In this document: in pieces, positions 22,687 through 33,920 of the stretch
How positions within the stretch are numbered: the first letter of the stretch is position 1
Layout: each line of letters starts with the position of its first letter
NCBI RefSeq assembly: GCF_020379485.1
Contig: NW_026014872.1
Coordinates: 186,001 to 250,000, forward strand
Source of the DNA: Brassica napus
Lineage: Eukaryota > Streptophyta > Magnoliopsida > Brassicales > Brassicaceae
Direction: 5' to 3'
Length of the DNA stretch: 64,000 nt
Notes under the pieces: model-generated
Seen by the model: only the letters and a program-made list of their open reading frames with translations
Database searches by the model: none
What the model was told of the DNA's origin: nothing
Program-made: the position numbers and the translations under genes

Positions 22687-23350
22687 GACTATTAAATAAT
22701 ATTTATAATTATTTTTTAAGAAAAATCGTTTTTTATTATTTTAGTATATATATTTTTGATTATGACATAGTTTAACACATATCACATTTTTAAATATATA
22801 ACTACCATGTGTCACAATCATGTTAATTAGCAATTTTGAAAAACCAAGCTCAATATAATACTTTATAATTATATTTTCATTAAAAGTTTTGAAAAGAAAA
22901 ATTATATTAAATTATTTTTTTAATCTATTTTTTACGATTTTGAAAAAGGAAAATTTCTAAAACAATTACTACTAAATATTTTTAAAAAATCGTTTTTACT
23001 ATTAAATAATTTTTAAAAGTAGTTTTTTCAAAATTTGTATATTATCTTATTATATATATTTTTAATCATTATATATTTAAACACATGTTACAATATTAGA
23101 ATGAATATTATTATCAATAAGATATTTTGCAATTATTTTTTGATTAGGATTTTAAAAAAGGAAAATTACTATTAAATCATATATATATAATAAGATTTTT
23201 AATAAAATTCTTTTTTGTTAATATCTTAGTATATATATATTTTTAATTATGAAATAGATTAACACATGTCACAATCTTAAATATATAATTGCCATGTGTC
23301 GCAATTATGTTAATTAGCAACTTTGAAGAACCAAGCTTTATATAATAAGA
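20654..23350 (-). mobile_element. Helitron, about 2.7 kb
   Basis: On the minus strand the 5' end reads TCTTATTATATAAAGCTTGG from 23350, preceded by A, a common Brassicaceae Helitron start. The 3' end has a near-perfect hairpin CCCGTTGCAACGCAACGGG around 20667-20685, then CTTG at 20654-20657 followed by T. The final CTTG departs from the canonical CTRR, so it is a variant or mutated end. The body is extremely AT-rich and non-coding. It truncates the pararetrovirus on its left. An internal copy of the 5' end lies about 480 bp inside. Confidence 0.6.
22621..22686. repeat. (AAT)n microsatellite
   Basis: A run of AAT/TAA units with a few interruptions (one AATCAT), about 20 repeats long, inside the AT-rich Helitron body. 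Confidence 0.9.
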
Positions 23351-23759
23351 TGTAGTAATTCTTAATAAGAATTTGATGGATTTGGTCAACAAAAAAAAGA
23401 ATTTGGTGGATCGATTTTTATAAATATTTTTGGAAACAATTGGGCCTAACTATTGAGCGAATTATAGACATGAAAATATATTTGTAGTATAGTCAAAGAA
23501 TATTTGTTTTACTTGATTTTAAGAGAATAAATTCCAAGTTTTATTAGCTAACTAGAGATTTTTTCCGGGCTACCTCCGAGATTAGACAAATATAAATATA
23601 TTTAATATATATTAATGAACGTATATTACATCCTTTGTTATAATATATAAACCATATATTGAATTAAAAAGGAGTAAAACTGACAATTTATCAATTTTAC
23701 AATAAAAAATACATGTAGAAAGATGAAGAAACGAGAAATGAATAAAAAATAGTTAAGTA
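23351..23759. other. AT-rich spacer with a possible degenerate Helitron end
   Basis: No gene seen. CTAG at 23552-23555, followed on the plus strand by a short T-run and CCGGGCTACCTCCG, looks like a worn minus-strand Helitron 3' end, but the hairpin is poor. Confidence 0.3.
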
Positions 23760-24150
23760 AGTTATAAAAAATAGTTAAGTCAAAAGTTTTAAAGATTAAA
23801 ATTATGAATGAGAAAATACTTAAGAATCATAAATGTGAAATATAATTAATTATAAAGACCAAAATGCAAATAAAAAAAATGAAACTTCAAATTTAGAGTT
23901 TTGAGTAGTGAAACTTCAAATATGAAGTTTCACTTCTTAAAATTCTAAATTTGAAGTTTTGAAGTTCCTTTTTGGAGAGCAAAAAACTCTATATTTGGAG
24001 ATATATAGTTTCTTTGAAGATGCTCTCAAAACTCTAAATTTGAAGTTTCATCTTTTTATTTGCATTTTGGTCCTTATAATTAATTATATTTCACATTTAT
24101 GATTCTTAAGTATTTTCTCATTCATAGTTTTAATCTTTACAACTTTTGAA
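23760..24150. repeat. Foldback element with arms of about 130 bp
   Basis: The left arm at about 23780-23920 is the reverse complement of the right arm at about 24015-24150. For example, TTAAGAATCATAAATGTGAA on the left pairs with TTCACATTTATGATTCTTAA on the right. The loop holds further copies of the AAACTTCAAAT / ATTTGAAGTTT motif. Non-coding. Fits a foldback or MITE element. Confidence 0.75.
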
Positions 24151-24346
24151 TATTTTAAATATTTCAAATTTATTTTTATAAATTTAAATTTTTACACATA
24201 ATTTTTTTAAAAATTAAAATAAGATTTATTATATTTTAAAAGTAGAATTAGACAATAAGAATATTACAAAAGAAACTTAATAGATTTTGTTTTAAGAAGA
24301 TACATGAAGACATAATTATTACACAAATTTATAATTTTATATTTTA

Positions 24347-24682
24347 ATATAAGATTTTATTAGTTAATATTACTATAATATTTTTATATATGTGTTAGTT
24401 ATCTATAAAAGTTTTATACATTTATATTAATTATGAGAAATATAAGGAGTATAGTGTAAATTACAATTAATTTTGAGGTAAAATTTGAAGTTTTGCTTTT
24501 GGAAAATAACACCAAAATATAAGATTTTATTAGTTAATATTACTATAATATTTTTATATATGTGTTAGTTATCTATAAAAGTTTTATACATTTATATTAA
24601 TTATGAGAAATATAAGGAGTATAGTGCAAATTACAATTAATTTTGAGATAAAATTTGAAGTTTTGCTTTTGGAAAATAACAC
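24347..24682. repeat. Two tandem copies of a 170-bp repeat
   Basis: The unit beginning ATAAGATTTTATTAGTTAAT at about 24348 recurs exactly 170 bp later (about 24518), and both end with GCTTTTGGAAAATAACAC. The copies differ at only a few positions, so the duplication is recent. The trailing motif ACTTCAAATATAGAG and GATGCTCTTAG link it to the adjacent foldback family. Confidence 0.85.
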
Positions 24683-24810
24683 GTTAAAACTTCAAATATA
24701 GAGTTTGCAAATAGAGAGTCTTTTCGGAGATGCTCTTAGTATGCCTTGAATATTATTTCTTCGTGCCACTGGACCTTAGAAAAAAATTGATTATTTTATA
24801 ACTGTATATA

Positions 24811-26170
24811 TCTATCTTATTAAAACTCAAGTACAAAATTGGAGTGTTTGGAGACTTGAATAGGATTTTTAAAAATTTGGAGTGTTTGGAAACATGGATT
24901 GCAGTCTTTTAAAAAAAAATATTTTTGTTTGAAAACAAGGATAGTAGTATTAAGAAAAAAAAGTAATAGGCTTATGTTTTTTTTAAAAATTGAAAGTTAT
25001 CTAGGCCACTTTTAAAATATACCAAAATGGGTCAATCTAATTCCCTAAAAAAAATTTTTCTAAACTAACCATAAAACAAAATTAAAACTTTATATACATA
25101 TTTCAAATCAAAATAATAATTCAAATTTGATTTATATCAAAAATTGATTCAAAAATATACATATATTCAAAAATGGATTTTTACTAAACTATTTTTCAAT
25201 AACCATTATAAAAAAATATTGTCAATATATATAAGAAAAATATAATACAAAGCCCAATTTGAAATACCAACTCAAATTATGGTTTTCATATTTCATATTA
25301 AGTTTTAAAAATATAATATATGTAATTATTTATATGATGGTATGTATAAAATACTATTAATTATATGATTACTTATATGATGGTACATATAAAATACGAT
25401 TAATTATATGATGATAAAATACGATATATAATAATGACTAGGGATAGGCTTTTGGATACCCATACGGGTTTAGTTCTGATCGGTTTGTATTTTGAGTTTT
25501 CGGGGTCAAAGATTTCAGCCTTATTAGAATGTTTCTAAATTTTGGTTTGAGTTCGATTTGGATCTTTGCGGGTTTGGTTTGGGTTTGGATAACTAATTTA
25601 AATTATTTTTAAAGTCTTAAATCATTATATATTTTAAATTTCTCAAAATGTATAAATAAAATAATATATTACGTATAAATTTGAATAACATATGTCATAA
25701 TACTTAAGCTTAACATATCAATTGGCTTGATTTAAAATTTTGGATACGAAATCAATAATTATTTTAAGTATTTTGGTGATTTGAGTATACTTTAACTATT
25801 TCAGATATTTACTTTTGACTATCTATATATATTTTCAAGTATTTAAACCAATTTAAAAGTATCATTTTTGATGTTTTATATACGTTAAATCTAAAAATAA
25901 TTAATATATATAAGTATATAAATCTATTTTTAGATAAATTCGGATACCCAAATACTTCGGTTCGGATCAGATTCGGTTCTCTAAATAACAAAATTTTGAA
26001 TAATTAGAATATTTAATCAATTTATGTTTGGGTTTGATACTATATCTTTGGATCGGTATCGGTTATGTTCCTCGGATTCATTTTTCCAAATCCTAATAAT
26101 TACATGAAAAACAAATATCAACATATTTTTCAAAATATACACCCACGCGCCTACGCGGGTCAAAATCTAG
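24811..26170 (+). mobile_element. Helitron, about 1.36 kb
   Basis: The 5' end TCTATCTTATTAAAACTC at 24811 is preceded by A. The 3' end has a GC-rich hairpin at 26141-26160 (ACCCACGCGCCTACGCGGGT), then CAAAAT and CTAG at 26167-26170, followed by T. Both ends are of the common Brassicaceae non-autonomous type. The interior holds a separate GGTTCGG-rich repeat (about 25438-26095) and no replication protein. Confidence 0.7.
25438..26095. repeat. Dispersed GGTTTGG/CGGGTT-rich repeat, copy 1
   Basis: The element begins ACTAGGGATAGGC and contains GGGTTTGGTTTGGGTTTGGA. It runs through an AT-rich middle and ends with CGGATTCATTTTTCCAAATC. The repeat at about 59696-60367 shares the order of motifs, including the start of the AT-rich middle, so the two are copies of one family. 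Nested in the Helitron at 24811-26170. Confidence 0.6.
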
Positions 26171-26809
26171 TTTTAATTAAAGCAGTAACAACGTTCTTTT
26201 TATCAATAACAAAACCAGTTATTGATTTTCCTCCAGAAATGGGTACGGTTATTATTTTTGATTTTTTATGAACACTCAATTTCTCAGGATTTACCCAGTT
26301 GCATAAACTCAGTTCTACTTTTGGAAGAATCTCGATCGAACCTGCAAATAGAAGTGTGAAATGGTTTATGAGATTCAGTTTAGTTACAACCCTTGCTCGA
26401 AAAATCGGCTGTGGAGGCCGATTATGCGCTGGTTCACTGTGGCGAATTCAACTTATACGGTGAACAAATAAGACAGTAATGATGAAGTCAACCCCCTACG
26501 ATGGCGCCGAGCGTAGGTATCAACTGCTCCGCCGATCACTGCTCCAAGTCGAACAGTAATGACGAAGTCAAGCGGCTTCCGCGCAACGAGGCGCCTATAA
26601 AAGAAGAGTAAGTTAATAGAGAAGAAAGGGGGGACACAGAAAACCACTGAGAGAGAGCAGCTATGATCGCTGTTACCGGATTTAGGATTCAACAGTGCTT
26701 TATCCCCCATACTTTTGTGATCAGTGTGAATGTAGTATCAAAGTTACTTGATATGGCAGCTATGATCGCAGTTTCGGTTATCATCCCAGTTGTATAAATC
26801 TTGGTCTAA
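26171..26809. other. Unassigned sequence upstream of the LINE fragment
   Basis: A moderately GC stretch with no recognised coding region. It may be upstream LINE sequence or unrelated debris. The phrase CCCAGTTG(C/T)ATAAA occurs near 26292 and again near 26787. Confidence 0.3.
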
Positions 26810-28126
26810 CTTTTTGAGATTTGCAATGATACTAGGGTCTTTACTGATGGAAAAATAAAATCGTTAGATATCATTTTGGAAGTGTTTGACCATTTTGCAA
26901 AGATCGCTAGTCTGAATACTAGCATGGAGAAATCAAGTATAAAATTGGGCTGGAATTCAAGATGTTGTGAGACATCGAATGGAGGCAAAAAAAATCCTTT
27001 TTCAATGAGTGCTCTCCCAATAAGGTAACTAGGCTCCCATATCTCACAAAGCAAATGAGTCCGACGAATTACATGCCTTTGTTGGAGAGGATTCGACAGA
27101 GAATGCAATTCTGGACTGTGAGATCTCTCTCATGGAAAAGAGAATGAAACTTTTTAGCTCGGTTATTGGAAGTATGACAAATTCTGGCTCATTGCTTTCA
27201 TGTTACCCAGGAAATTTCTTCAAGAGATTGACAACTTATGTTCAGCGTTCTTGTTGTCAGGGCCAACATTGAGTAACTGGAAGAAAAAACTATCTTGGGT
27301 TGATGTTTGCTGTCCAAAAGAAGAGGGTGAAATTGGTTGAAAACGCCTCAAGGAAGTTAGTAGAGTGTGTTTTCTTAAGCTTATTTGGAGATTTGCAACC
27401 TTCTCTTTGGGTAAAATGAATACAAACATATCTCATATGCAAGAGCTAATTTTGGGCGGTTCGGGACACACAGAGTGGTCCGTGGAAGGGTGAAAGCTAC
27501 TAAAGTAACAGGGAGCAAACATCTCTTGGGTTCGATGTTTGTCCAAGCTTGGTTGCTTACATGATATAATTGGATCTCGGGGATGTATTGATCTGGGCAT
27601 CCCAATAAATGAAAATGTGTCATCCACGCTAACAAACCAAGGCAGGAGTAGACATCGTACAAAATTGCTCAATGCAATTGAGGATGAGATGGAAAAACAG
27701 AGGAAAGGACGAGTACACACTGTGAAGGACATCAACTTATGGAAGCATAATGATTATATTTTCAAATCAATTTTTAGTAAAAAAAAAAAAACTTTGAATC
27801 TTATCAGGGAAACTTCTCCAAAGGTATGGTCAAAAGGCATCTGGTTTTATTCAACGCCAAAACATGCGTTTTGCACGTAACTGGCAACAAAGAATAGACT
27901 ACTCTATACGGAAGATAGAATGTTGCTCTGTAACATGAGAGCTACTGCAACTTGTGTTCTCTATAATGATCTGCTTGAGTTTCTATATCACATGTTTTTA
28001 TCTGCAGCTACTCAGTGGATGTTTCAAGCTGGCTCAAGACCTGCTCACCATCCATCCTTTTACTACTCCAGTCTCAGCACATTTAACTCTAGAGTTTTAA
28101 ACGGATGTGCGATAAAAAAAAAGTAA
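26810..28126 (+). pseudogene. LINE reverse-transcriptase C-terminus and zinc-binding domain, decayed
   Basis: Plus-strand conceptual reading, with several stops and frameshifts, gives the end of a plant non-LTR reverse transcriptase. PLLERIRQRMQFWTVRSLS lies near 27080-27135, then SPNKVTRLPYL-like flanks and LWVKWIQ-like sequence. The best frame (27539-27880) has RGCIDLGIPINEN, INLWKHNDYIFK and KVWSKGIWFYSTPKHAFCT. The last is the start of the zf-RVT domain, which continues in 27920-28126 with ATATCVLYND. The terminal RNase H is missing. The segment ends in an A-rich run near 28112-28122. Confidence 0.7.
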
Positions 28127-28689
28127 GTCAACTTTGGTGACATAAGTAACTAAATTAATTCTTTTAAGTCCTTCCGTATGTTACAACTCGAGATGTTACA
28201 CTTGTATCTCATCGATAACATCTGAAACTCCTCTCCTAGTAACACGCTGACGATGCTCATCAGATATGTCTTCCAAATTTCAATTGATATCATTTGGCGG
28301 GAATGAAATGCAAGAAGGCATGGGGAAGCAAACACGTATATCCTGAATGGTGAAACAAATTGCCAAGCAGATGTTGGTTTCTCTTGATCCAAGCGATAGG
28401 AAAAGAAAAGCATAAGGAAGGACTACAAATTTAGTTTTTCTTTGTAAACTATTTTGGTCTTTGACTAATTTGGCATTATCTTATGGACAAAATTTGATCT
28501 TTAAAGCTTATTTACATGTGTTACGTTTAAAAATTTTAAAATTATATTCTCAACTTAATTAGTTAACACTTAAACTGGTTGGAATGGATTAACACGTGAT
28601 GTAGAGTTTTTCTTCATCCTACGGTCCAGTTTTCAGAACATTGTGAATGCACGACGATTAGGTAACAAAAAAACACCATCATGTTAAAA
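28127..28689. other. Intergenic, nothing recognised
   Basis: About 560 bp between the LINE fragment and the start of the tandem duplication. Short open frames without motifs. Confidence 0.35.
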
Positions 28690-28825
28690 TGTATCTTAAT
28701 AAAGACCACTTTTAGAATTATCATATGGATATTCCATGGGCAAACACAAACCATTTTATAAGAGAACTGAATAACGCAGTAATTTCCAGTGTAGTAGAAC
28801 GATGTTATTATGGAAAAAGAGTCAT

Positions 28826-30414
28826 TCACATCCTTTGGAAGGAGGCAATAATTTGGCTTACACTGCTAGCTGTTTTGTCAGCTCTATCTGTATCTCTTCC
28901 GCCATCTTGACCACTTTGATGATCTTGAATTCGCCCATTTTCTGCCACGTTCAAATAACCTCCCTGACCTTCTTTAGCAAGGGACTCTGCAAAAGTTAGA
29001 ACCAGGTTTAAACTCAGAGGACCACTGAAGCCGTTAACAAAGACAAGACTGGCCATGATTATAGTATACACGATTAAGATACATAACAGCAGTATACAAG
29101 ATGAAGGGTGCATATCACAAAGATATCAATTGCTTATTTATAGAACATTCACTAGAATGTAACAAAGCCATCAGAATACCTACTTCCAGTAAAATTACCA
29201 CCAGAGAAAACAACCAGCTTTTCATCACAGTTTTCGACCTTACACAGAAAATAAGAGTATGTATCAATATCTCAATCGAAAAATGAGACATTTAGTTCCA
29301 TAGTGAAAAGGATGTATGGCCAAAATGCACTAGACTGACCTTATCAGAATGCCTTGGAAGCATGTCAGAAATTGCAGCACAATTAGGTAAGAAATTAAGG
29401 AACTCCACGAGCAGATCATCATGACCCTTGAAGAGAATAGTAACCTACACAACAGACGATAATCAGAGAAGTGCACTACAACTAGCGCTCTAACAAATAA
29501 GATAGGAGGCAGAAAGTTCATAAATTTAACCCTCTTTAACATATATACCTCTTCGTAGACATCAATGATGGACTTTCTTTCCTTTCGATACATCTCCATG
29601 ATGTCTAGAAACCTTTTATACGCATGTTCATCACTTGAGAACCTTGCCTGCAAAGGTAATAATTAAAGTAAATCATAACTGGTAAGAGAAAATCAAACAT
29701 TACTTCAGTATTTAATTTACACAACACGTACATTACATAACATACCTTAATCTTGGTGACGAAACCGAAAGCATCTTGGAAACCTACCCTGGTCTTCGGT
29801 TTCTCTTCCTCCAACGGAAGGGTTATTGTATACTTTTTGGGTAAGAAAGTATTAAAACCTAATATTAGGTCGTTGTGACCATTGAACAAAACTTTTATTC
29901 TTTTAATGACACCATTATGGTCGTCTCTGCAACCAACATGAATAAACACAGTAAAATCAACAATACACGAATACCTTCTGTTGAACTGTATTGAAAAGGA
30001 CAAAGTCAAACTAAATGGGAAGAGACGAGAGGCCGGTAGGTAATATACCTCTGAGCTTTAAAGTCCTTCATGACCTCAAGGAATGTCTCATATTTCCCTA
30101 TGTCGTCATGAAAAGTGTTCCTCACAGCACTGACATAATGCAGTGCATCACGTATGGTTGGAGATTGCCCGTTTCTGCATTCCGTAAACACATGTTACTA
30201 ACTTTTCCAAGAATCAAATTGCATCTACTAGACTTAAGAATCAAAAACAGCTTAATCAAAGAAAAAACCTAAAAATGATAGGCCTCAAATGCAAACTCAC
30301 AATCTATACAAGTCGAAGATAAATTTGAAAAGAGGAAATGAAAATTTGGATAAGAGAGAGAGAGACTAACGTTTCTCCTCGAGAAGTGTAACCATCTTCT
30401 CTATCTCTCCTCAT
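28826..30414 (-). CDS. SIN3-like protein with paired amphipathic helices, copy A
   Basis: Seven coding exons on the minus strand: 30371-30414, 30049-30174, 29746-29926, 29549-29647, 29340-29444, about 29199-29238 and 28826-28986, about 251 residues. Residues about 15-75 form a PAH domain ([30 protein letters not shown], then [18 protein letters not shown]). A second PAH follows ([49 protein letters not shown]). PAH domains bind repression motifs of transcription factors. Full SIN3 proteins add an HDAC-interaction region, which is absent here, as in short plant SIN3-like proteins. The exon 6 donor is uncertain: GTAATT at 29198 keeps frame, GTATTC at 29179 does not. It may be a nuclear competitor or adaptor (inferred). 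Confidence 0.75.
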
Positions 30415-30744
30415 CTTTGGCAAAACGTTAAAGGTTGAAAACCCTAATCTTATCATAAAAGACTTATCAAAAGATAATTTGTGGTGTTACTTCGTGGGCC
30501 TATTTTCCATGTATCTCTTTTCTCTGGGCCTTAGAGCAATATTTATCAATAAGAACTTTAAAGAGTTTCTTAAACAAAAATATAAATATTTCAATAATAT
30601 ATAATTAGATAACTGAAATTAATTACAAAAAAAAAATTCAACCAATCTATAGTATACAAGTGTCATATAGAGTTCTAATAGAATTCTAAAATATCCTTAT
30701 ATTAGAATTTTTCTACACTCTCTCTTCTCTTTCAATTATTATTA

Positions 30745-32652
30745 CTAGGTGATTTCCCGTGCTCATGCACGGATATAAATATTTCTAAAGTAAAAATATA
30801 TTATAATAATTGATTGCTACTTACTTTTAATTTTAAATTAATTTATAATTTATAAGCATCATTTTTATTAATAATATTATATTACTTTAATTATACATAT
30901 GATTTTATATATGTTATATCTAATCGATATTATTGTTTTTCGATCGATTTAGTTATCATTTGGGTAAATTGGATTGCATCTATGAATTCAACTGTAATAT
31001 TTTTTATCCAATAAATTAAAATTTTTAATTTCTTATTTGCATTTAGGTGGTGGTTGTCTTAGATATGTAAATATATTTTATAAAGATTATGTATAACTTA
31101 AGATATATTGTGCTTAGAATAAAATTAAAAAATAAACTAAACTGTCTGATTCCAAATTACGTAAATTAATATAAAATGATAATATTTTGAAGTCTCATGC
31201 ATATATATAAATTTTAATATGGACATAATTGTAACAGTTGGTTAATATTTTATTTTCATTTTAATATGTTTTGAGTTGTCCTATGATTTATATTTATAAA
31301 ATAAATTACTATTCTTATAAAATTATATATTCTTATCGTAGTTAAATCTATGATTTTAGATATAAGTTGGATTAGTCAAATCACTCATGTTGTGAGTATA
31401 TTGAGTTACATATATTCTTTCAAATTCAAAATGAAGTGTAATTATTTTTTATTCTAATTAAGTCAAATGTGCATGTATTTCGTAATATTTCTCAAATTAT
31501 ATGTTGATGTTTTTTAAAAAATATTAGAAAATAAAGTGATGATCAATAGGAAGTTACATGCGTAAGTAACTGATACATTTTTAAAAGCTCATGAACACAT
31601 ATCAATATTTATAATAATAAAACAATAGTAAAATATTCAATAAATTCTAAATAATTTATGCCTTTGATTTATTGAATGGAAACTAAAATTTATTTTAAAT
31701 AATCTTAAAAATTAGAATCCAGATTTGCTTTGGTATTTTGATTATAGTTCTATTAAGTTCCACAAACATAAAAACATAAAATTTAAAAATAAATTTAATA
31801 TTAAGAAAAAATAACTTTAATAATGATAAAATATAATATACGTACCATATAAAATTATTTTGTAACTATTTGATCAAACGACATTTATTTTTTTAAAAAA
31901 AATTGGTTTTTAATATCTTTTAAAAATAAGCAGTAAAAAATTGTGATTTTATTTAAAAATTATATTATATAAGTAAAATATAATTTATCAATATTTTTTT
32001 GTTGTACTTGAAAAATATTATAGTCAACTAAATATATGAAAAATAAATTAAACATTACAATATTACAATTATAAACTATTCTTAGACAATTAAACATATA
32101 TCAGTTTATGTTACTTAATTATTTTATGTAATCATCTAAGAAAATATATAGATATATAAATATTTTTATTACTTTGAAATATTTTTTATTGTTTAAAATT
32201 CTATTTTTAAATAAATAAGATTTCTTTTTCTAATATCAAGATTATATGTGTAAATTGTTTTTTATTGAAATCACATTATATAGAAATTTATAATTTTCAT
32301 CTAGGAGAATATAGATATAAGAAAAATATTTTATTACTTCTATATTATATTTTATGTTATTTAAAAGTATCTTTTAAATGTAATATTACTATTTTGTGAA
32401 CTTTCTTTTTTTATGAAATCATATTATATATTTTCGTTTTTCAATTCCTTTTTTGAGTTTATAAAAAGTTTCCTTTTTTTATTATATGTGTATATTTTCC
32501 TGAAATTTTTTAAAAAGAAACTAAACAAAAAATAAATAATAGTATTTAAAATGTAAATTAATTCATTAAAGGTATCATTGTAATCAACCATGATGAGAGT
32601 TAACGTGAGAGCGACACATAAGAAACTGACTTCTCAAATAATATAATAGAGA
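30745..32652 (-). mobile_element. Helitron, 1.9 kb, private to duplication unit A
   Basis: On the minus strand the 5' end reads TCTCTATTATATTATTTGAG from 32652, preceded by A. The 3' end has the hairpin CCGTGC/GCACGG at 30757-30772, then GGGAAATCAC and CTAG at 30745-30748, followed by T. The corresponding place in unit B (37385/37386) is uninterrupted and reads A then T across the junction. This is an empty site that fixes both borders. AT-rich and non-coding. Confidence 0.88.
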
Positions 32653-33920
32653 TTATTTTTTAATTTTAAGAACCCACACTAAAACTTTTTATTAAAGATG
32701 CTCTTAATGACTCATTAATTATGTTATTTGTCTATATAATAAAGACTGGAAAAAATTTAAAGTTGAAAACCCTTATTCATATTTACACTAGTGGTCGGGT
32801 TTTTTTAACGTTCGATTTTAGTTTGAATATTTTGATTTGATACTAAGTGAGAATCATTATTTTTATGTTCATTTGACATTTGTTTACGTGATTTTCTAGA
32901 TAAAAAAATCCACAATACAGTTGCTAGACCATTTCGTATAAGACAATATTTACATATAAATGTGGTGTAGAAATATATCTTCAAGTGGCAGTGACTTCAA
33001 TTGATGGCATATTTTTAATTTAAATTATATATATATATATATTTCAATTTTTAATGTTCGTAAGATATGTTTAAAATCAATTTATACATATATATTGTTC
33101 TAACAGATAAAAAAATAAATTTGAAAACAACATATATTACTGAAATTTAGAATTAATACAACGTGACATACATCTTAACGATAATTTTATTATTAAGTTT
33201 TTATTTTTTGATAGTTGAAAATATAAATATATTAATATTCACACAAAAATATATTTGTTAGAAAAATATGTTTAAAGTTATTTTTACTATTTTTCTATAA
33301 ATTATTTTCATAGTTTAAAATGATAATATACAAATAAATATTTTTTTTTTTTAAAAACTGCAATATTTTCATCAATTGTACTTTCTATATGCACATTTTT
33401 AAAAAAAAGTTAATTTCGACAATGCGGAAAGAAATAACTAATTTATAGTAACATGAATAATATTTTAAGTTAGATACCATCATGACAATCTAATATTGAT
33501 AGTTTCTATTTTTAAATATAAATGTCTGTTTGAATCTATTTCTCAAAAAACAAAAAAAAATATGTTTGTTTTAATCTTGGCAGGTATGTGAGAAATATTA
33601 TGATAAACCAACAAACTCGTCGGGCGTATCTTATTTTAAGTAATGTTTAAAAAAAAAAAAAATGTTTGTCTGAATCTTGGCAGGTACGTTAGAAATATTA
33701 TGAAATAACAACAAAATCGTCAGGCATATCATATTTTAAGTAATAATTTTGGTACTATCTCAGTGCTCGAGAATATAATACGGCAACATATGGCTACTGC
33801 TGCTACTAAAGCTTGATTGGCTTGAAACTCAGCAGGTGGTGGACACCAATTTGATGAAAATGCAATCCCATATTCCTCTACAACGATGCCTGCACAACAA
33901 ACCTTAAATGCAATCTGAGA
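32653..33920. other. Intergenic part of duplication unit A
   Basis: AT-rich sequence shared with unit B up to 33745. It includes two degenerate tandem copies of an approximately 120-bp unit (about 33520-33745) with CTTGGCAGGTA(T/C)GT and AAATATTATGA. From 33746 to 33920 is a less AT-rich, unit A-only segment whose plus strand reads ALS-like debris including NSAGGGHQFDENAIPYSSTT. This looks like a captured gene or copia fragment that I cannot place. Confidence 0.5.

Noticed and set aside
23552..23580. CTAG followed by a GC-richer word, like a Helitron 3' end
   Set aside because: The hairpin does not pair well and no matching 5' end was found; kept only as a note in the spacer entry.
26453..27735. 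Minus-strand frames of 70-100 codons
   Set aside because: Shadows of the plus-strand LINE fragment, or in unassigned sequence without motifs.
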